DNA of 29,677 bases from WHSV01 sp050694055 (GTDB lineage Bacteria > Actinomycetota > CADDZG01 > WHSQ01): the NCBI GenBank assembly GCA_050694055.1, contig JBOGWX010000141.1, forward strand, positions 1 through 29,677, written 5' to 3'. Numbering within the stretch: the stretch's first letter is position 1; each line of letters begins with the position of its first letter. Positions 1 through 7,756 of the stretch are shown piece after piece. The position numbers and the translations under genes were made by a program. Under the pieces are notes generated by a model. It was not told where the DNA came from. It made no database searches and saw only the letters and a program-made list of their open reading frames with translations.

Positions 1-18
1 GCCTTGAGCGCTCAAGGC
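1..18. terminator. Perfect 18-bp palindrome, probable terminator
   Basis: The first 18 bases form a perfect palindrome whose half is GCCTTGAGC. It lies 23 bases past the stop codon of the minus-strand dehydrogenase gene, where a terminator hairpin would be expected. The window ends here, so a following T-run cannot be checked and it may also serve a gene outside. Confidence 0.45.
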
Positions 19-40
19 ACTTCGAGGCTGGAAAAGAGTG

Positions 41-1807
41 TCAGCTCGAGTAGTCGTGGAACCCGCGGCCGCTCTTTCGTCCGAGATACCCGGCCCGCAC
101 CATGTGCTCGAGCAGGGGCGCCGGCGCATACCGGCGCTCGCGAAACTCCTCGTGCAGCGAGTCGAGAATGGCGTAGGTGACGTCCAGCCCGACGATGTCC
201 ATCAACTCGAAGGGCCCCATCGGGTGTCCACATCCGAGCTTCATCGCCGCGTCGATGTCCGCCGGCGCGCCGTACCCCTCCTCGTGCATGTGCACGGCAT
301 CGTTGAGGTAGGGAAACAGAAGAAAATTAACGACAAACCCCGCGCGGTCGCGACACCGAACCGGACGCTTGCCGAGCGAATGCGCCCACGCGATGCAACG
401 CCGCTCTACCTCGTCGGACGTCGCGACCGTGCGAACCACCTCGACGAGCTTCATGATTGCCGCGGGGTTGAAGAAGTGAAGGCCGATGACCTTGTCCGGA
501 CGAGTGGTGGCCGCAGCCAGATCGACCACCGACAACGACGACGTCGTGGTCGCGAGGATCGCGTCGGGTTTCGTGGCTGCGTCCAGCTCCCCGAACACGG
601 TGCTCTTGACCTCGAGGTCCTCGGCGACGGCCTCGACGACGAGGTCGCACTCGGCAAGGTCCGCGAAGTCCAGCGTCGTGGTGATGCGCTCGAGCACCTC
701 GTCGGCGCCCGTCCGCTCGAGCTTGCCCTTGCTCACTGCCTTCTCCAGGCTCTGGGCGACCGCAGCCTTGGCCTTCTTGATGGACGACTCGCTGCGTCCC
801 CTGAGAACGACCTCGCCCCCGGCCTTCGCGACGACCTCGGCGACGCCGCTCGCCATTATCCCGGTCCCGACCACGCCGATCGTGCCGACGTCCGAGCGCG
901 CGACCTCTCCACCGTCGGTCGCGGCGTCGATGACTTTCGGAGACTCGGGGGTCTCGTAGCGGTAGAAGCCTCGCCCGGTCTTCCGGCCGAGGTAACCGGC
1001 GGTCACGAACTGCTTCAGCAGCGGCTGCGGGGCATCCTGATAGTCGCGCCACTGCCGCCACAGCGCCTCGCAGATCTCGTAAGCCGAATCGAGTCCTATG
1101 AGGTCGAGCAGCGACAAAGGTCCCATCGGATGTCCGCAGCCGAGTTGCATGGCCGCATCGATGTCCTCGCGCGAGGCGTAGCCCTGGTCGTACATGCGCG
1201 TCGCAGCGTTGAGGTAGGGAAACAGCAGCAGATTCGCTATGAAGCCGGCGCGGTCGCGGCACGGAACCGGGACCTTGCCCAATCCCACGGCGAATTGCTT
1301 CGTGGATTCGACGACCTCTTCGTCGGTCGCGACCGTGTGCACCAATTCCACCAGCTTCATGACCGTCGCGGGGTTGAAGAAGTGAAAGCCCACCACGCGG
1401 TCGGGCCGGTTGGTCGCCACCGCCATGTCGATGACGGGCAAAGACGACGTGTTGGTCGCAAGGATCGCATCGGGCTTCAGCACCGCATCGAGCGATGCAA
1501 AGGTCTCCCTCTTCAGGTCGAGCTTCTCGGGCACGGCCTCGAACACGAGATCGCAGTTCGCGAGATCCCCGAGGTCGCTGGTCGAAGAGATGTGGCCGAG
1601 CAATTCTTGCGCGGCCGCCTGGTCGAGCTTCCCGCGCTCTACCGCCCGCCCCACACTGCGCTCGATGCGCTCGCGCCCCGCGCGCGCGGCCTCCTCGTTC
1701 ATCTCGGAGAAGACGACGTCGTAGCCGCTGCGCGCGACGACCTCGCAGATACCCGAGCCCATGGTGCCGCATCCCACGACTCCGACCTTCCTGATATCGA
1801 CGCTCAT
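41..1807 (-). CDS. Tandem-duplicated 3-hydroxyacyl-CoA dehydrogenase (two full units in one chain)
   Basis: Predicted to interconvert 3-hydroxyacyl-CoA and 3-oxoacyl-CoA in the cytosol (beta-oxidation or C4 acyl-CoA pathways). The 588 residues hold two copies of the 3HCDH_N plus 3HCDH unit of about 290 residues each. Unit 1 has Rossmann motif GCGTMGSG (12-19), HFFNPA (142-147) and GHPMGP (225-230). Unit 2 has GTGIMASG (314-321) and HFFNPA (444-449). The His-Glu dyad spaced by 12 is intact in both (H142/E154 and H444/E456). Unit 2 differs at the cofactor site: the third glycine is Ala319, the acidic residue ending strand beta-2 (E35 in unit 1) is Gly337 followed by Arg338, and the ATNTSSL motif is ATTTSSL. 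This suggests altered cofactor preference, by inference. It is divergent from the mutase gene, with about 90 bases between the starts. Family assignment is firm; the substrate chain length is not known. Confidence 0.93.
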   Translation of the reverse strand: MSVDIRKVGVVGCGTMGSGICEVVARSGYDVVFSEMNEEAARAGRERIERSVGRAVERGKLDQAAAQELLGHISSTSDLGDLANCDLVFEAVPEKLDLKRETFASLDAVLKPDAILATNTSSLPVIDMAVATNRPDRVVGFHFFNPATVMKLVELVHTVATDEEVVESTKQFAVGLGKVPVPCRDRAGFIANLLLFPYLNAATRMYDQGYASREDIDAAMQLGCGHPMGPLSLLDLIGLDSAYEICEALWRQWRDYQDAPQPLLKQFVTAGYLGRKTGRGFYRYETPESPKVIDAATDGGEVARSDVGTIGVVGTGIMASGVAEVVAKAGGEVVLRGRSESSIKKAKAAVAQSLEKAVSKGKLERTGADEVLERITTTLDFADLAECDLVVEAVAEDLEVKSTVFGELDAATKPDAILATTTSSLSVVDLAAATTRPDKVIGLHFFNPAAIMKLVEVVRTVATSDEVERRCIAWAHSLGKRPVRCRDRAGFVVNFLLFPYLNDAVHMHEEGYGAPADIDAAMKLGCGHPMGPFELMDIVGLDVTYAILDSLHEEFRERRYAPAPLLEHMVRAGYLGRKSGRGFHDYSS

Positions 1808-1885
1808 GTAGTAACTCCCGAGAGATGACGAAGTGAGCCAACGAGCTTAATCGCCGCCGGCGGCGGCGAGCGCAGCAGCGACAAT

Positions 1886-1891
1886 TACGAT
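1886..1891 (+). promoter_or_regulatory. -10 hexamer of a leaderless promoter (mutase gene)
   Basis: TACGAT lies seven bases before the ATG at 1899, the geometry expected when transcription begins at or next to the start codon. No Shine-Dalgarno sequence precedes either ATG at 1890 or 1899. A perfect 14-bp GC palindrome at 1852-1865 lies just upstream, between the two divergent genes. Confidence 0.45.
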
Positions 1892-1898
1892 GTCGCTG

Positions 1899-3869
1899 AT
1901 GGACGCTCGAGACAAGGACCCGCCCTGGATCTTCCGCACCTATGCCGGCTACGCCAGCCCGAGTCTGACGAATGCCCGCTTCAAGGCAAACCTCGCCAAG
2001 GGCCAGACGGGGCTCAGCGTAGCCTTCGACCTTCCAACCCAGACCGGCTACGACTCGGATCACCTCATGGCGCGCGGAGAGGTCGGAAAGGTGGGCGTTC
2101 CCATCTCGCATCTCGGCGACATGGCGCGCGTCTTCGACGGGATTCCGACGGCGGAGATGAACACTTCGATGACGATCAACGCAACCGCTATGTGGTTGCT
2201 CGCCCTTTACGTCGCGGTGGCCGACGAACAGGGCGCCGGCCGGAGCGCGCTCGCGGGCACGACCCAGAACGACATCCTCAAGGAATACCTGTCGCGCGGC
2301 ACCTACATCTTCCCGCCGGAGGCGTCGATGCGATTGACCACCGACGTCATCACGTGGACGCTGCACAACACACCGAGATGGAACCCGATCAACGTCTGCA
2401 GCTATCACTTGCAGGAAGCGGGGGCCGGCCCGGTTCTCGAGGTCGCCTACGCGCTGGCCAACGCCGTGGCGGTGCTCGACGCGGTCCGTGCGACGGGAGA
2501 GGTGTCCGACGAGGACTTCCCGCGCCTCGTGGGACGGATCTCCTTCTTCTGCAACGCGGGGATCCGCTACATCGAGGAGACCTGCAAGATGCGCGCCTTT
2601 GCGCGTCTCTGGGAGAGGATCGCGACCGAGCGCTACGGCGTGACGGATCCGAAGTTCAGGCGCCTTCGCTACGGGCTCCAGGTCAACTCCCTCGGGCTGA
2701 CCGCGGCGCAGCCGGAGAACAACGTCTACCGGATCTTTCTCGAGATGTTGGGGGTTACGCAGAGCAAGTCGACGCGCGCCCGCGCCGTCCAGCTTCCCGC
2801 GTGGAACGAGGCGCTGGGCCTGCCGCGCGCCTGGGATCAGCAGTGGTCGCTGCGCGCCCAGCAGATCCTCGCCCTGGAGAGCGACCTGCTCGAGTACGGC
2901 GACATCTTCGAGGGATCGAAGGTCATAGAGGCGAAGACGACGGAGATCGCCGGCGCGGCGTCCGCTGAACTGGACCAGGTGCTCGAGCGTGGCGGCGCGG
3001 TCGAGGCGCTGGCGTTCATGAAGGAGCGATTGGTCGGAGCTCACGCGGAGCGGCGGCGCGCCATCGAGTCGGGTGAGCAGGTGGTCGTCGGAGTCAACGC
3101 CTATGTCGAGACGGAGACCTCGCCGCTGGTCGAGGGACTGGACGAGATGGCCTACGAAAAGGTCGACCCGGCCGCGGAGGCCACCCAGATCGCCGCGCTA
3201 GAGCGCTGGCGTTCGGAGCGGGACCGGGCTCGTGCCGCCGCGGCTGTGGATGACCTGCGGCGTGCGGGCGCGGCCGGCGGCAACCTCATGGAGACCTCCA
3301 TCGCGGCTGCGAAAGCGGGGGTGACGACGGGCGAGTGGGCCGACGCCCTGCGCGAGGTCTTCGGCCAGTACCGCGCACCGACGGGTATGGGCGCGGTCAC
3401 CTCGGGAGGCGACGCAGCCACCATGGAGGGAGTTCGCCGCCGGGTAGAGGCGGCGCGCGAGCGCCTCGGCGTGACCAAACTTCGCATGCTCGTCGCCAAG
3501 CCCGGGCTCGACGGTCACAGCAATGCCGCAGAGCAGGTAGCGCTGCGGGCGCGCGACGCGGGGTTCGAGGTCGTCTACCAGGGAATCAGACTGACTCCCG
3601 AGCAGATCGCACGCGCCGCGGCGGACGAAGACGTCCACGTCATCGGCATTTCGATCCTCTCGGGCGCGCACGGGCTGCTGGTGCCCGACGTGATCGACCG
3701 GCTCGAAGCCGAGGGCATCGACATCAACTCGATTCCCGTGGTGGTCGGTGGAGTGATTCCCGATGAGGATGCAGCCAAGCTCAGAGAGCTCGGAGTGGCG
3801 CAGGTCTACACCCCCAGGGACTACGACCTGACCGAGATGATCGGCGAGATAGCAGGCCTCATCGGCTGA
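1899..3869 (+). CDS. meaA: MeaA-like coenzyme-B12 acyl-CoA mutase (ethylmalonyl-CoA mutase type)
   Basis: A single-chain B12-dependent carbon-skeleton mutase. It resembles MeaA (ethylmalonyl-CoA to methylsuccinyl-CoA, ethylmalonyl-CoA pathway) more than heterodimeric methylmalonyl-CoA mutase, from recalled MeaA sequences. Motifs in order: PWIFRTYAG near residue 9, GLSVAFDLPTQTGYD, NTSMTINATAMW, GTTQNDILKEYLSRGT, and CSYHLQEAG with the active-site His. The C-terminal cobalamin domain runs from about residue 525 to 656, with SILSG and VVGGVIP. I chose the ATG at 1899 rather than 1890 because the protein then aligns with the MeaA N-terminus and a -10 element sits correctly upstream. Oddity: the base-off cobalamin motif DxHxxG reads DGHSNA, Ala543 replacing the usual Gly, while the Co-ligating H540 is kept. 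No crotonyl-CoA carboxylase/reductase gene is in the window, so the pathway role is inferred. Confidence 0.88.
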   Translation: MDARDKDPPWIFRTYAGYASPSLTNARFKANLAKGQTGLSVAFDLPTQTGYDSDHLMARGEVGKVGVPISHLGDMARVFDGIPTAEMNTSMTINATAMWLLALYVAVADEQGAGRSALAGTTQNDILKEYLSRGTYIFPPEASMRLTTDVITWTLHNTPRWNPINVCSYHLQEAGAGPVLEVAYALANAVAVLDAVRATGEVSDEDFPRLVGRISFFCNAGIRYIEETCKMRAFARLWERIATERYGVTDPKFRRLRYGLQVNSLGLTAAQPENNVYRIFLEMLGVTQSKSTRARAVQLPAWNEALGLPRAWDQQWSLRAQQILALESDLLEYGDIFEGSKVIEAKTTEIAGAASAELDQVLERGGAVEALAFMKERLVGAHAERRRAIESGEQVVVGVNAYVETETSPLVEGLDEMAYEKVDPAAEATQIAALERWRSERDRARAAAAVDDLRRAGAAGGNLMETSIAAAKAGVTTGEWADALREVFGQYRAPTGMGAVTSGGDAATMEGVRRRVEAARERLGVTKLRMLVAKPGLDGHSNAAEQVALRARDAGFEVVYQGIRLTPEQIARAAADEDVHVIGISILSGAHGLLVPDVIDRLEAEGIDINSIPVVVGGVIPDEDAAKLRELGVAQVYTPRDYDLTEMIGEIAGLIG

Positions 3870-3918
3870 CGAAGTCGCTACATAGCCGGCAGTCTACGTC
3901 GTCGATTAAGTCTTGGGC

Positions 3919-3924
3919 CACAAT
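3919..3924 (+). promoter_or_regulatory. Possible -10 hexamer upstream of DUF4012 gene
   Basis: CACAAT lies seven bases before the ATG at 3932. It deviates from TANNNT at the first base only. It overlaps the alternative ATG at 3923, so if real it favours 3932 as a leaderless start. Confidence 0.3.
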
Positions 3925-3931
3925 GGTGCGA

Positions 3932-5941
3932 ATGTCCACGCACCCCGAACCGTCACGAGCGATGCCCACCGGGCTGGTCGGCGCGGCCGCACTGCTGTTG
4001 ACCCTGGGCGGCATGGCCCTGTGGCTACTCATGCTTTCGGGCCCGGTGAGCCTCGGAACCGGGCTCCTCGACGCGAGCTCACACCTCGACCGGGCACAGA
4101 AGAGGCTGACCGCAGGCAAGTTCCGTCCCGCCGTTTACGAGACCTTTGCCGCGCGGGCGGGAGCCGCCAAAGCGCGAGAGGGCCTGGACTCGAACAGCCC
4201 GCTGATGGACCTCGCCACCATGTCTCCCATGGTCGAGGATGCAGTGGGCGAGCTCGACCACGTCGTTGCGGCCGCGGAGCATGCCACCGATGCCGCGTCG
4301 GGGACCCTCGATATCGGACTCAACGCCCTCAAGGGCCCCGACCGGATCATCGGCAAGGATCCGGACGGGGAGGGGTCCATCATTCTTCTCGACCGCGTCG
4401 AGGAGCTGGGGGAGGTCGTCGAGCAGGTGCGTCGCGACATCAACGCCGCCGGTGACGAGTTTGCCGCCATCGAGCTGGGCAAGTTGCCGAAGCGCGTCCA
4501 CCGCGACATCAGGCAGGGTCTCGACCGGGCGCGTGACACCGACGAGGTACTGGGCGACGCGGAGGCGGGCTTCGAGTTGTTGCCCGACATTCTCGGCGCG
4601 GACGGCCCGCGCACCTACATGCTTGCATTTCAGAACTCGGCGGAGTTACGCGGCTCTGGTGGCGCGATGCTGCAGTTCGAGTTCCTGACGATCGACGACG
4701 GCAAGCCGGAGCTGGCCGGCGAGGACACCGGTTCGATCTACAAGCTCGACCAGGAACGTAGGTCCATAGACATCCCGTTGCCGGCCGATGCCTGGTACGT
4801 CGGCGCGCTGGAGGACGCCCAGCGCTTGGGAAACTCGAACTGGTCCCCACACTGGCCTCTGTCGGCAGAGCTCGCCGTCGACTACGGCAGGGCGAGCGCC
4901 GAGCGGTGCGTGCCGCGCGGCGACCGCCGGTGCCCCGAGTGGCCCGAGATCGATGGGGTCCTGGCCATCGATCCCGTCGTCGTCCAGAACCTGATGCCGG
5001 GCATCGGGCCCTACCAGCAGGGCGCCTACTTCGTGAAGAGGAACACGGTGGTCGACATCCTCCTCAACAAGGCTTACGCGCGCTTTCCCATTCCGAGCGA
5101 CCGGCGCGGCTACCTCAGGCGCTTCGTGACGAGGATCTTCGAGAAGATGTTCGATCCGAAGCACCCCACCGAACTGGTTCAGGGGATGGGTAGCTCGCTG
5201 GCGAACAAGAACATGCAGATCAACCTGATCGACCCTCGAGAACAGGCGTTCATCGAGCGCATGGGGTGGGATGGGTCCATCTCGAAGGCCAACCGGGGCG
5301 ACTACTTCCAGGTAGTCGAGCAGAACGTGGGCGGCAACAAGCTCGACTACTTCGCACGCCAGGTAGACGCCCTGGACATCACCATCGATGGTCGCGATGC
5401 GCTTCACACGACTTCGATCGAGGTGGGCAACGAAGTGCCGCTGCCTCAGCCGCGCTGGTTCCTCGGGGATTCGAAGGCTGCGCATCGCCCGATGCTCAAT
5501 CTCTATGTTCCGCGCGCGGCCGAGCTGTTGTCCGCCGACGCGGGCAAGCTCTGCCCCTCACCGCTCGATCGCGGTTGCAACGGGCGCATCGACGCACCTC
5601 CCGGCCTCGCGACCTGGACGGGAGGGGCTCCCCCGGTGCACGCCGAGAAGGGCAAGCAGGTGTGGTCGGCCACGCTGCAGGTCCCCCCCGCCAAGGCCGG
5701 CTCGTTCGACCTCGAGTACCGGAGCCCCGGCGTGGTGACGAGGCGCAGGGGGCGCAACGTCTACCGGCTCGTGGTGCAGCGCCAGGCCAAGTTCCACCCG
5801 CAACAACTTCTGGTACAACTCGAGCTGCCGACGGGCGCCTCTGACATCGACGCGCCGGGCTTCTCGAAAAACGGACGGACGCTGACGTTCGAGCGCCGCC
5901 TGAAGTCGGACACCGTACTGGAGGTTTCGTGGCGAAATTGA
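3932..5941 (+). CDS. DUF4012 membrane-anchored protein
   Basis: One N-terminal hydrophobic segment (about residues 10-32) anchors a large, probably extracytoplasmic protein of 669 residues. The diagnostic DUF4012 block reads GPRTYMLAFQNSAELRGSGG near residue 225. A helical, charged region of about 190 residues precedes it. DUF4012 proteins are commonly encoded in actinobacterial surface-polysaccharide loci, but their biochemical role is unknown. It is the first gene of a plus-strand run and its 3' end overlaps the next gene by 13 bases, implying translational coupling to the nucleotidyltransferase. The start could also be 3923, adding three residues. Confidence 0.85.
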   Translation: MSTHPEPSRAMPTGLVGAAALLLTLGGMALWLLMLSGPVSLGTGLLDASSHLDRAQKRLTAGKFRPAVYETFAARAGAAKAREGLDSNSPLMDLATMSPMVEDAVGELDHVVAAAEHATDAASGTLDIGLNALKGPDRIIGKDPDGEGSIILLDRVEELGEVVEQVRRDINAAGDEFAAIELGKLPKRVHRDIRQGLDRARDTDEVLGDAEAGFELLPDILGADGPRTYMLAFQNSAELRGSGGAMLQFEFLTIDDGKPELAGEDTGSIYKLDQERRSIDIPLPADAWYVGALEDAQRLGNSNWSPHWPLSAELAVDYGRASAERCVPRGDRRCPEWPEIDGVLAIDPVVVQNLMPGIGPYQQGAYFVKRNTVVDILLNKAYARFPIPSDRRGYLRRFVTRIFEKMFDPKHPTELVQGMGSSLANKNMQINLIDPREQAFIERMGWDGSISKANRGDYFQVVEQNVGGNKLDYFARQVDALDITIDGRDALHTTSIEVGNEVPLPQPRWFLGDSKAAHRPMLNLYVPRAAELLSADAGKLCPSPLDRGCNGRIDAPPGLATWTGGAPPVHAEKGKQVWSATLQVPPAKAGSFDLEYRSPGVVTRRRGRNVYRLVVQRQAKFHPQQLLVQLELPTGASDIDAPGFSKNGRTLTFERRLKSDTVLEVSWRN

Positions 5942-6684
5942 GGGCCGCCGTGCTGGCCGCAGGACGCGGCGTGCGTATGGGAGGAGCGAAGCCGAAGACG
6001 ATACTCACGCTGAACGATCACGAGCCCTTGCTCCACTACCTCCTCGAGGGCCTGAGGAAGGCGGGAATCGACGACCTCATGGTGGTCACCGGATTCATGC
6101 CGGAGGCCATCACGGCTTTCGTGGCCGAGCACTGGGGTGACGAAGGCGTCGGCTACATCCGCAACCCTCGCTACGCGGATTGGGGGAACTTTCACTCCGC
6201 TCGCCTGGCGATGGACCAGTCACAGGGCTTCGACCTCATGATCGTCAACTGCGACATCGTCATCCACCCCGAGGTCTTTACGCGCGTAATCGAATCACCG
6301 GGCGACCTCGTGCTTGCGGTCGAGGAACGCTACGGACTGGACACCGAGGACATGCGCGTGAGGCTCGAGGGCCGGCGCGTGACCGACATCGGCAAGGACC
6401 TCGAGAAGCAGTTCAGCGCCGCGGAGTTTTGCGGGGTGTCGCTGCTCCGGGAGCACGCCCAGACCTTGTACCGCGAGGTCGCGACCGAAGTCGAGTGGCG
6501 GCGTTCGTCCCACCTCTATTACGAGGACGTCTACCGGCAGATGCTCGACAGAGTCGACGCGCGTGCGGCCGAGGTGCGCCCCGGCGAGTACGCCGAGGTG
6601 GACACCCCCGACGACGTCAAGGCGGCCATCGCGGTCATCGAGAGGCAGCACGGCGCCCATGACGGCGAACAACAGCCCGCCTAG
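5929..6684 (+). CDS. Sugar-type (LicC/IPCT-like) nucleotidyltransferase
   Basis: A 251-residue GT-A-fold nucleotidyltransferase. It has the N-terminal nucleotide-binding signature LAAGRGVRMGGAKPK (9-23) and an acidic metal-binding segment, VNCDIVIHP. Relatives transfer CMP from CTP to small phosphorylated alcohols (phosphocholine, inositol-1-phosphate) or activate sugar phosphates. Start: GTG at 5929, preceded by GGAGG at four-base spacing, inside the end of the DUF4012 gene. Its end overlaps the glycerol-1-phosphate dehydrogenase gene by 26 bases. From that context I infer that it may make a CDP-alcohol, possibly CDP-glycerol from sn-glycerol-1-phosphate, for the CDP-alcohol phosphatidyltransferase at 13631. 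The substrate is not shown by the sequence. Confidence 0.82.
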   Translation: MAKLRAAVLAAGRGVRMGGAKPKTILTLNDHEPLLHYLLEGLRKAGIDDLMVVTGFMPEAITAFVAEHWGDEGVGYIRNPRYADWGNFHSARLAMDQSQGFDLMIVNCDIVIHPEVFTRVIESPGDLVLAVEERYGLDTEDMRVRLEGRRVTDIGKDLEKQFSAAEFCGVSLLREHAQTLYREVATEVEWRRSSHLYYEDVYRQMLDRVDARAAEVRPGEYAEVDTPDDVKAAIAVIERQHGAHDGEQQPA

Positions 6685-7735
6685 CCCGGTGTCGTCCCTC
6701 GAGTCGCCACAACTGTTCGTCTTCGAGTCCACCGACGATGAGCGCGACGCAGCCGAGGATCTCGCCGCCAACCTCGGCGAGCTCGGGGTCTCGGCCCCCT
6801 TCGTCGTCGGCTCGATCCATGGAATGAAGCTGGCGGCGCAACTGGTGCCCGCGCAGACGGCGATCACTCCCCCGCCCGGGGCCACGACGCACTTCGCCAC
6901 CGAACTGGGATCGCGCATCCGACGGTCGGGAGCGGACGCGGTCGTAGCCGTGGGCGGCGGTCGTGTGCTGGACGTCGCGAAGCTGGCGGCCGCGCGCGCC
7001 GGCCTCACCGTCATAGCCGTGCCGACGCAGCTGAGCCACGACGGGATCTGCTCGCCGGTAGCGGTCGTACCGGACGAGTCCGGTGCGTCTCAGAGCCTCG
7101 GCGCCATCGCTCCGCGCGTCGTCTATCTCTCGATGCCGACGCTGGTCGATGCCCCCGTGGCCTCGGTGCGGGCGGGCCTGGGCGACCTCATGGCGAACCC
7201 GCTCGCCCTGCGCGACTGGGCTCTGGCGACCAACCGCGGGCTCGCAGCGATGGATCAGCGCGCCTGGGACCTCTCGGCTCGCTCCTTCGAGATGATCCAA
7301 AGCTATCTGGCCCGCGACGCGTCCGAGGTGGCGGGTGATCCGGTGTTCCTTCGCCATCTCGCCGACGCGCTGGTGCTGTCGGGCATGTCGATGATCATCT
7401 CGGGGACCTCGCGCCCGGCCTCCGGAGGCGAGCACGAGATCAGTCACGCCATCGACGCGATCTTCGGGGGCCGGGCGCTTCACGGCGCACAGGTCGCGTT
7501 CGGCTGCATCTTCTCGGTTGCGCTCTACGAAGATGACGTGACGGCGTTCAGGCGACAGCTCGAGCGCGTCGGGCTACCCCACCATCCGAGACAACTCAGG
7601 CTCTCGGCCGACGACGTGGTGAGGGTCCTGCTCGAGGCGCCGGAGACGCGCCCGGGCAGGTTCACCGTCATCGAGGACGCCGACCTGGACGAGGCGAGCG
7701 CGCAGCGACTCGTCGGGCGCATCTGGGGCGAGTGA
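6659..7735 (+). CDS. sn-glycerol-1-phosphate dehydrogenase-like (archaeal/AraM type)
   Basis: Member of the iron-containing alcohol dehydrogenase/dehydroquinate synthase superfamily, closest by motif to glycerol-1-phosphate dehydrogenases (EgsA/AraM), which reduce dihydroxyacetone phosphate to sn-glycerol-1-phosphate. The 358 residues show the NAD(P)-binding loop VGGGRVLDVAKLAA (98-111), SHDGICSPVA (126-135), GLGDLMAN with D176, SRPASGGEHEISH with H259, and LHGAQVAFGC with H275. D176, H259 and H275 match the metal ligands of the family. I start at the ATG at 6659, which overlaps the nucleotidyltransferase gene; the frame is open further upstream but lies inside that gene. G1P is the archaeal-enantiomer backbone and is rare in bacteria. 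No PcrB-type prenyl transferase is in the window, so a role in ether lipid is not supported locally. Confidence 0.85.
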   Translation: MTANNSPPSPVSSLESPQLFVFESTDDERDAAEDLAANLGELGVSAPFVVGSIHGMKLAAQLVPAQTAITPPPGATTHFATELGSRIRRSGADAVVAVGGGRVLDVAKLAAARAGLTVIAVPTQLSHDGICSPVAVVPDESGASQSLGAIAPRVVYLSMPTLVDAPVASVRAGLGDLMANPLALRDWALATNRGLAAMDQRAWDLSARSFEMIQSYLARDASEVAGDPVFLRHLADALVLSGMSMIISGTSRPASGGEHEISHAIDAIFGGRALHGAQVAFGCIFSVALYEDDVTAFRRQLERVGLPHHPRQLRLSADDVVRVLLEAPETRPGRFTVIEDADLDEASAQRLVGRIWGE

Positions 7736-7744
7736 CCGCGGCAC

Positions 7745-7750
7745 TACACT
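7745..7750 (+). promoter_or_regulatory. -10 hexamer of a leaderless promoter (phosphodiesterase gene)
   Basis: TACACT is followed by six bases and then the ATG at 7757. There is no Shine-Dalgarno sequence. It lies in the 21-base gap after the dehydrogenase stop, so the phosphodiesterase could be transcribed independently of the upstream genes. Confidence 0.5.
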
Positions 7751-7756
7751 GCTCCG

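Noticed and set aside
327..3044. A 905-codon minus-strand open frame across the dehydrogenase and mutase genes
   Set aside because: It is antisense or out of frame to two clear enzymes, its translation is rich in Arg and Gly with no family motifs, and such frames are common in GC-rich DNA.
6659..7735. Evidence for archaeal-type ether lipid synthesis
   Set aside because: Only the G1P-forming step is present; no geranylgeranyl- or heptaprenyl-glyceryl phosphate synthase is seen in the window.
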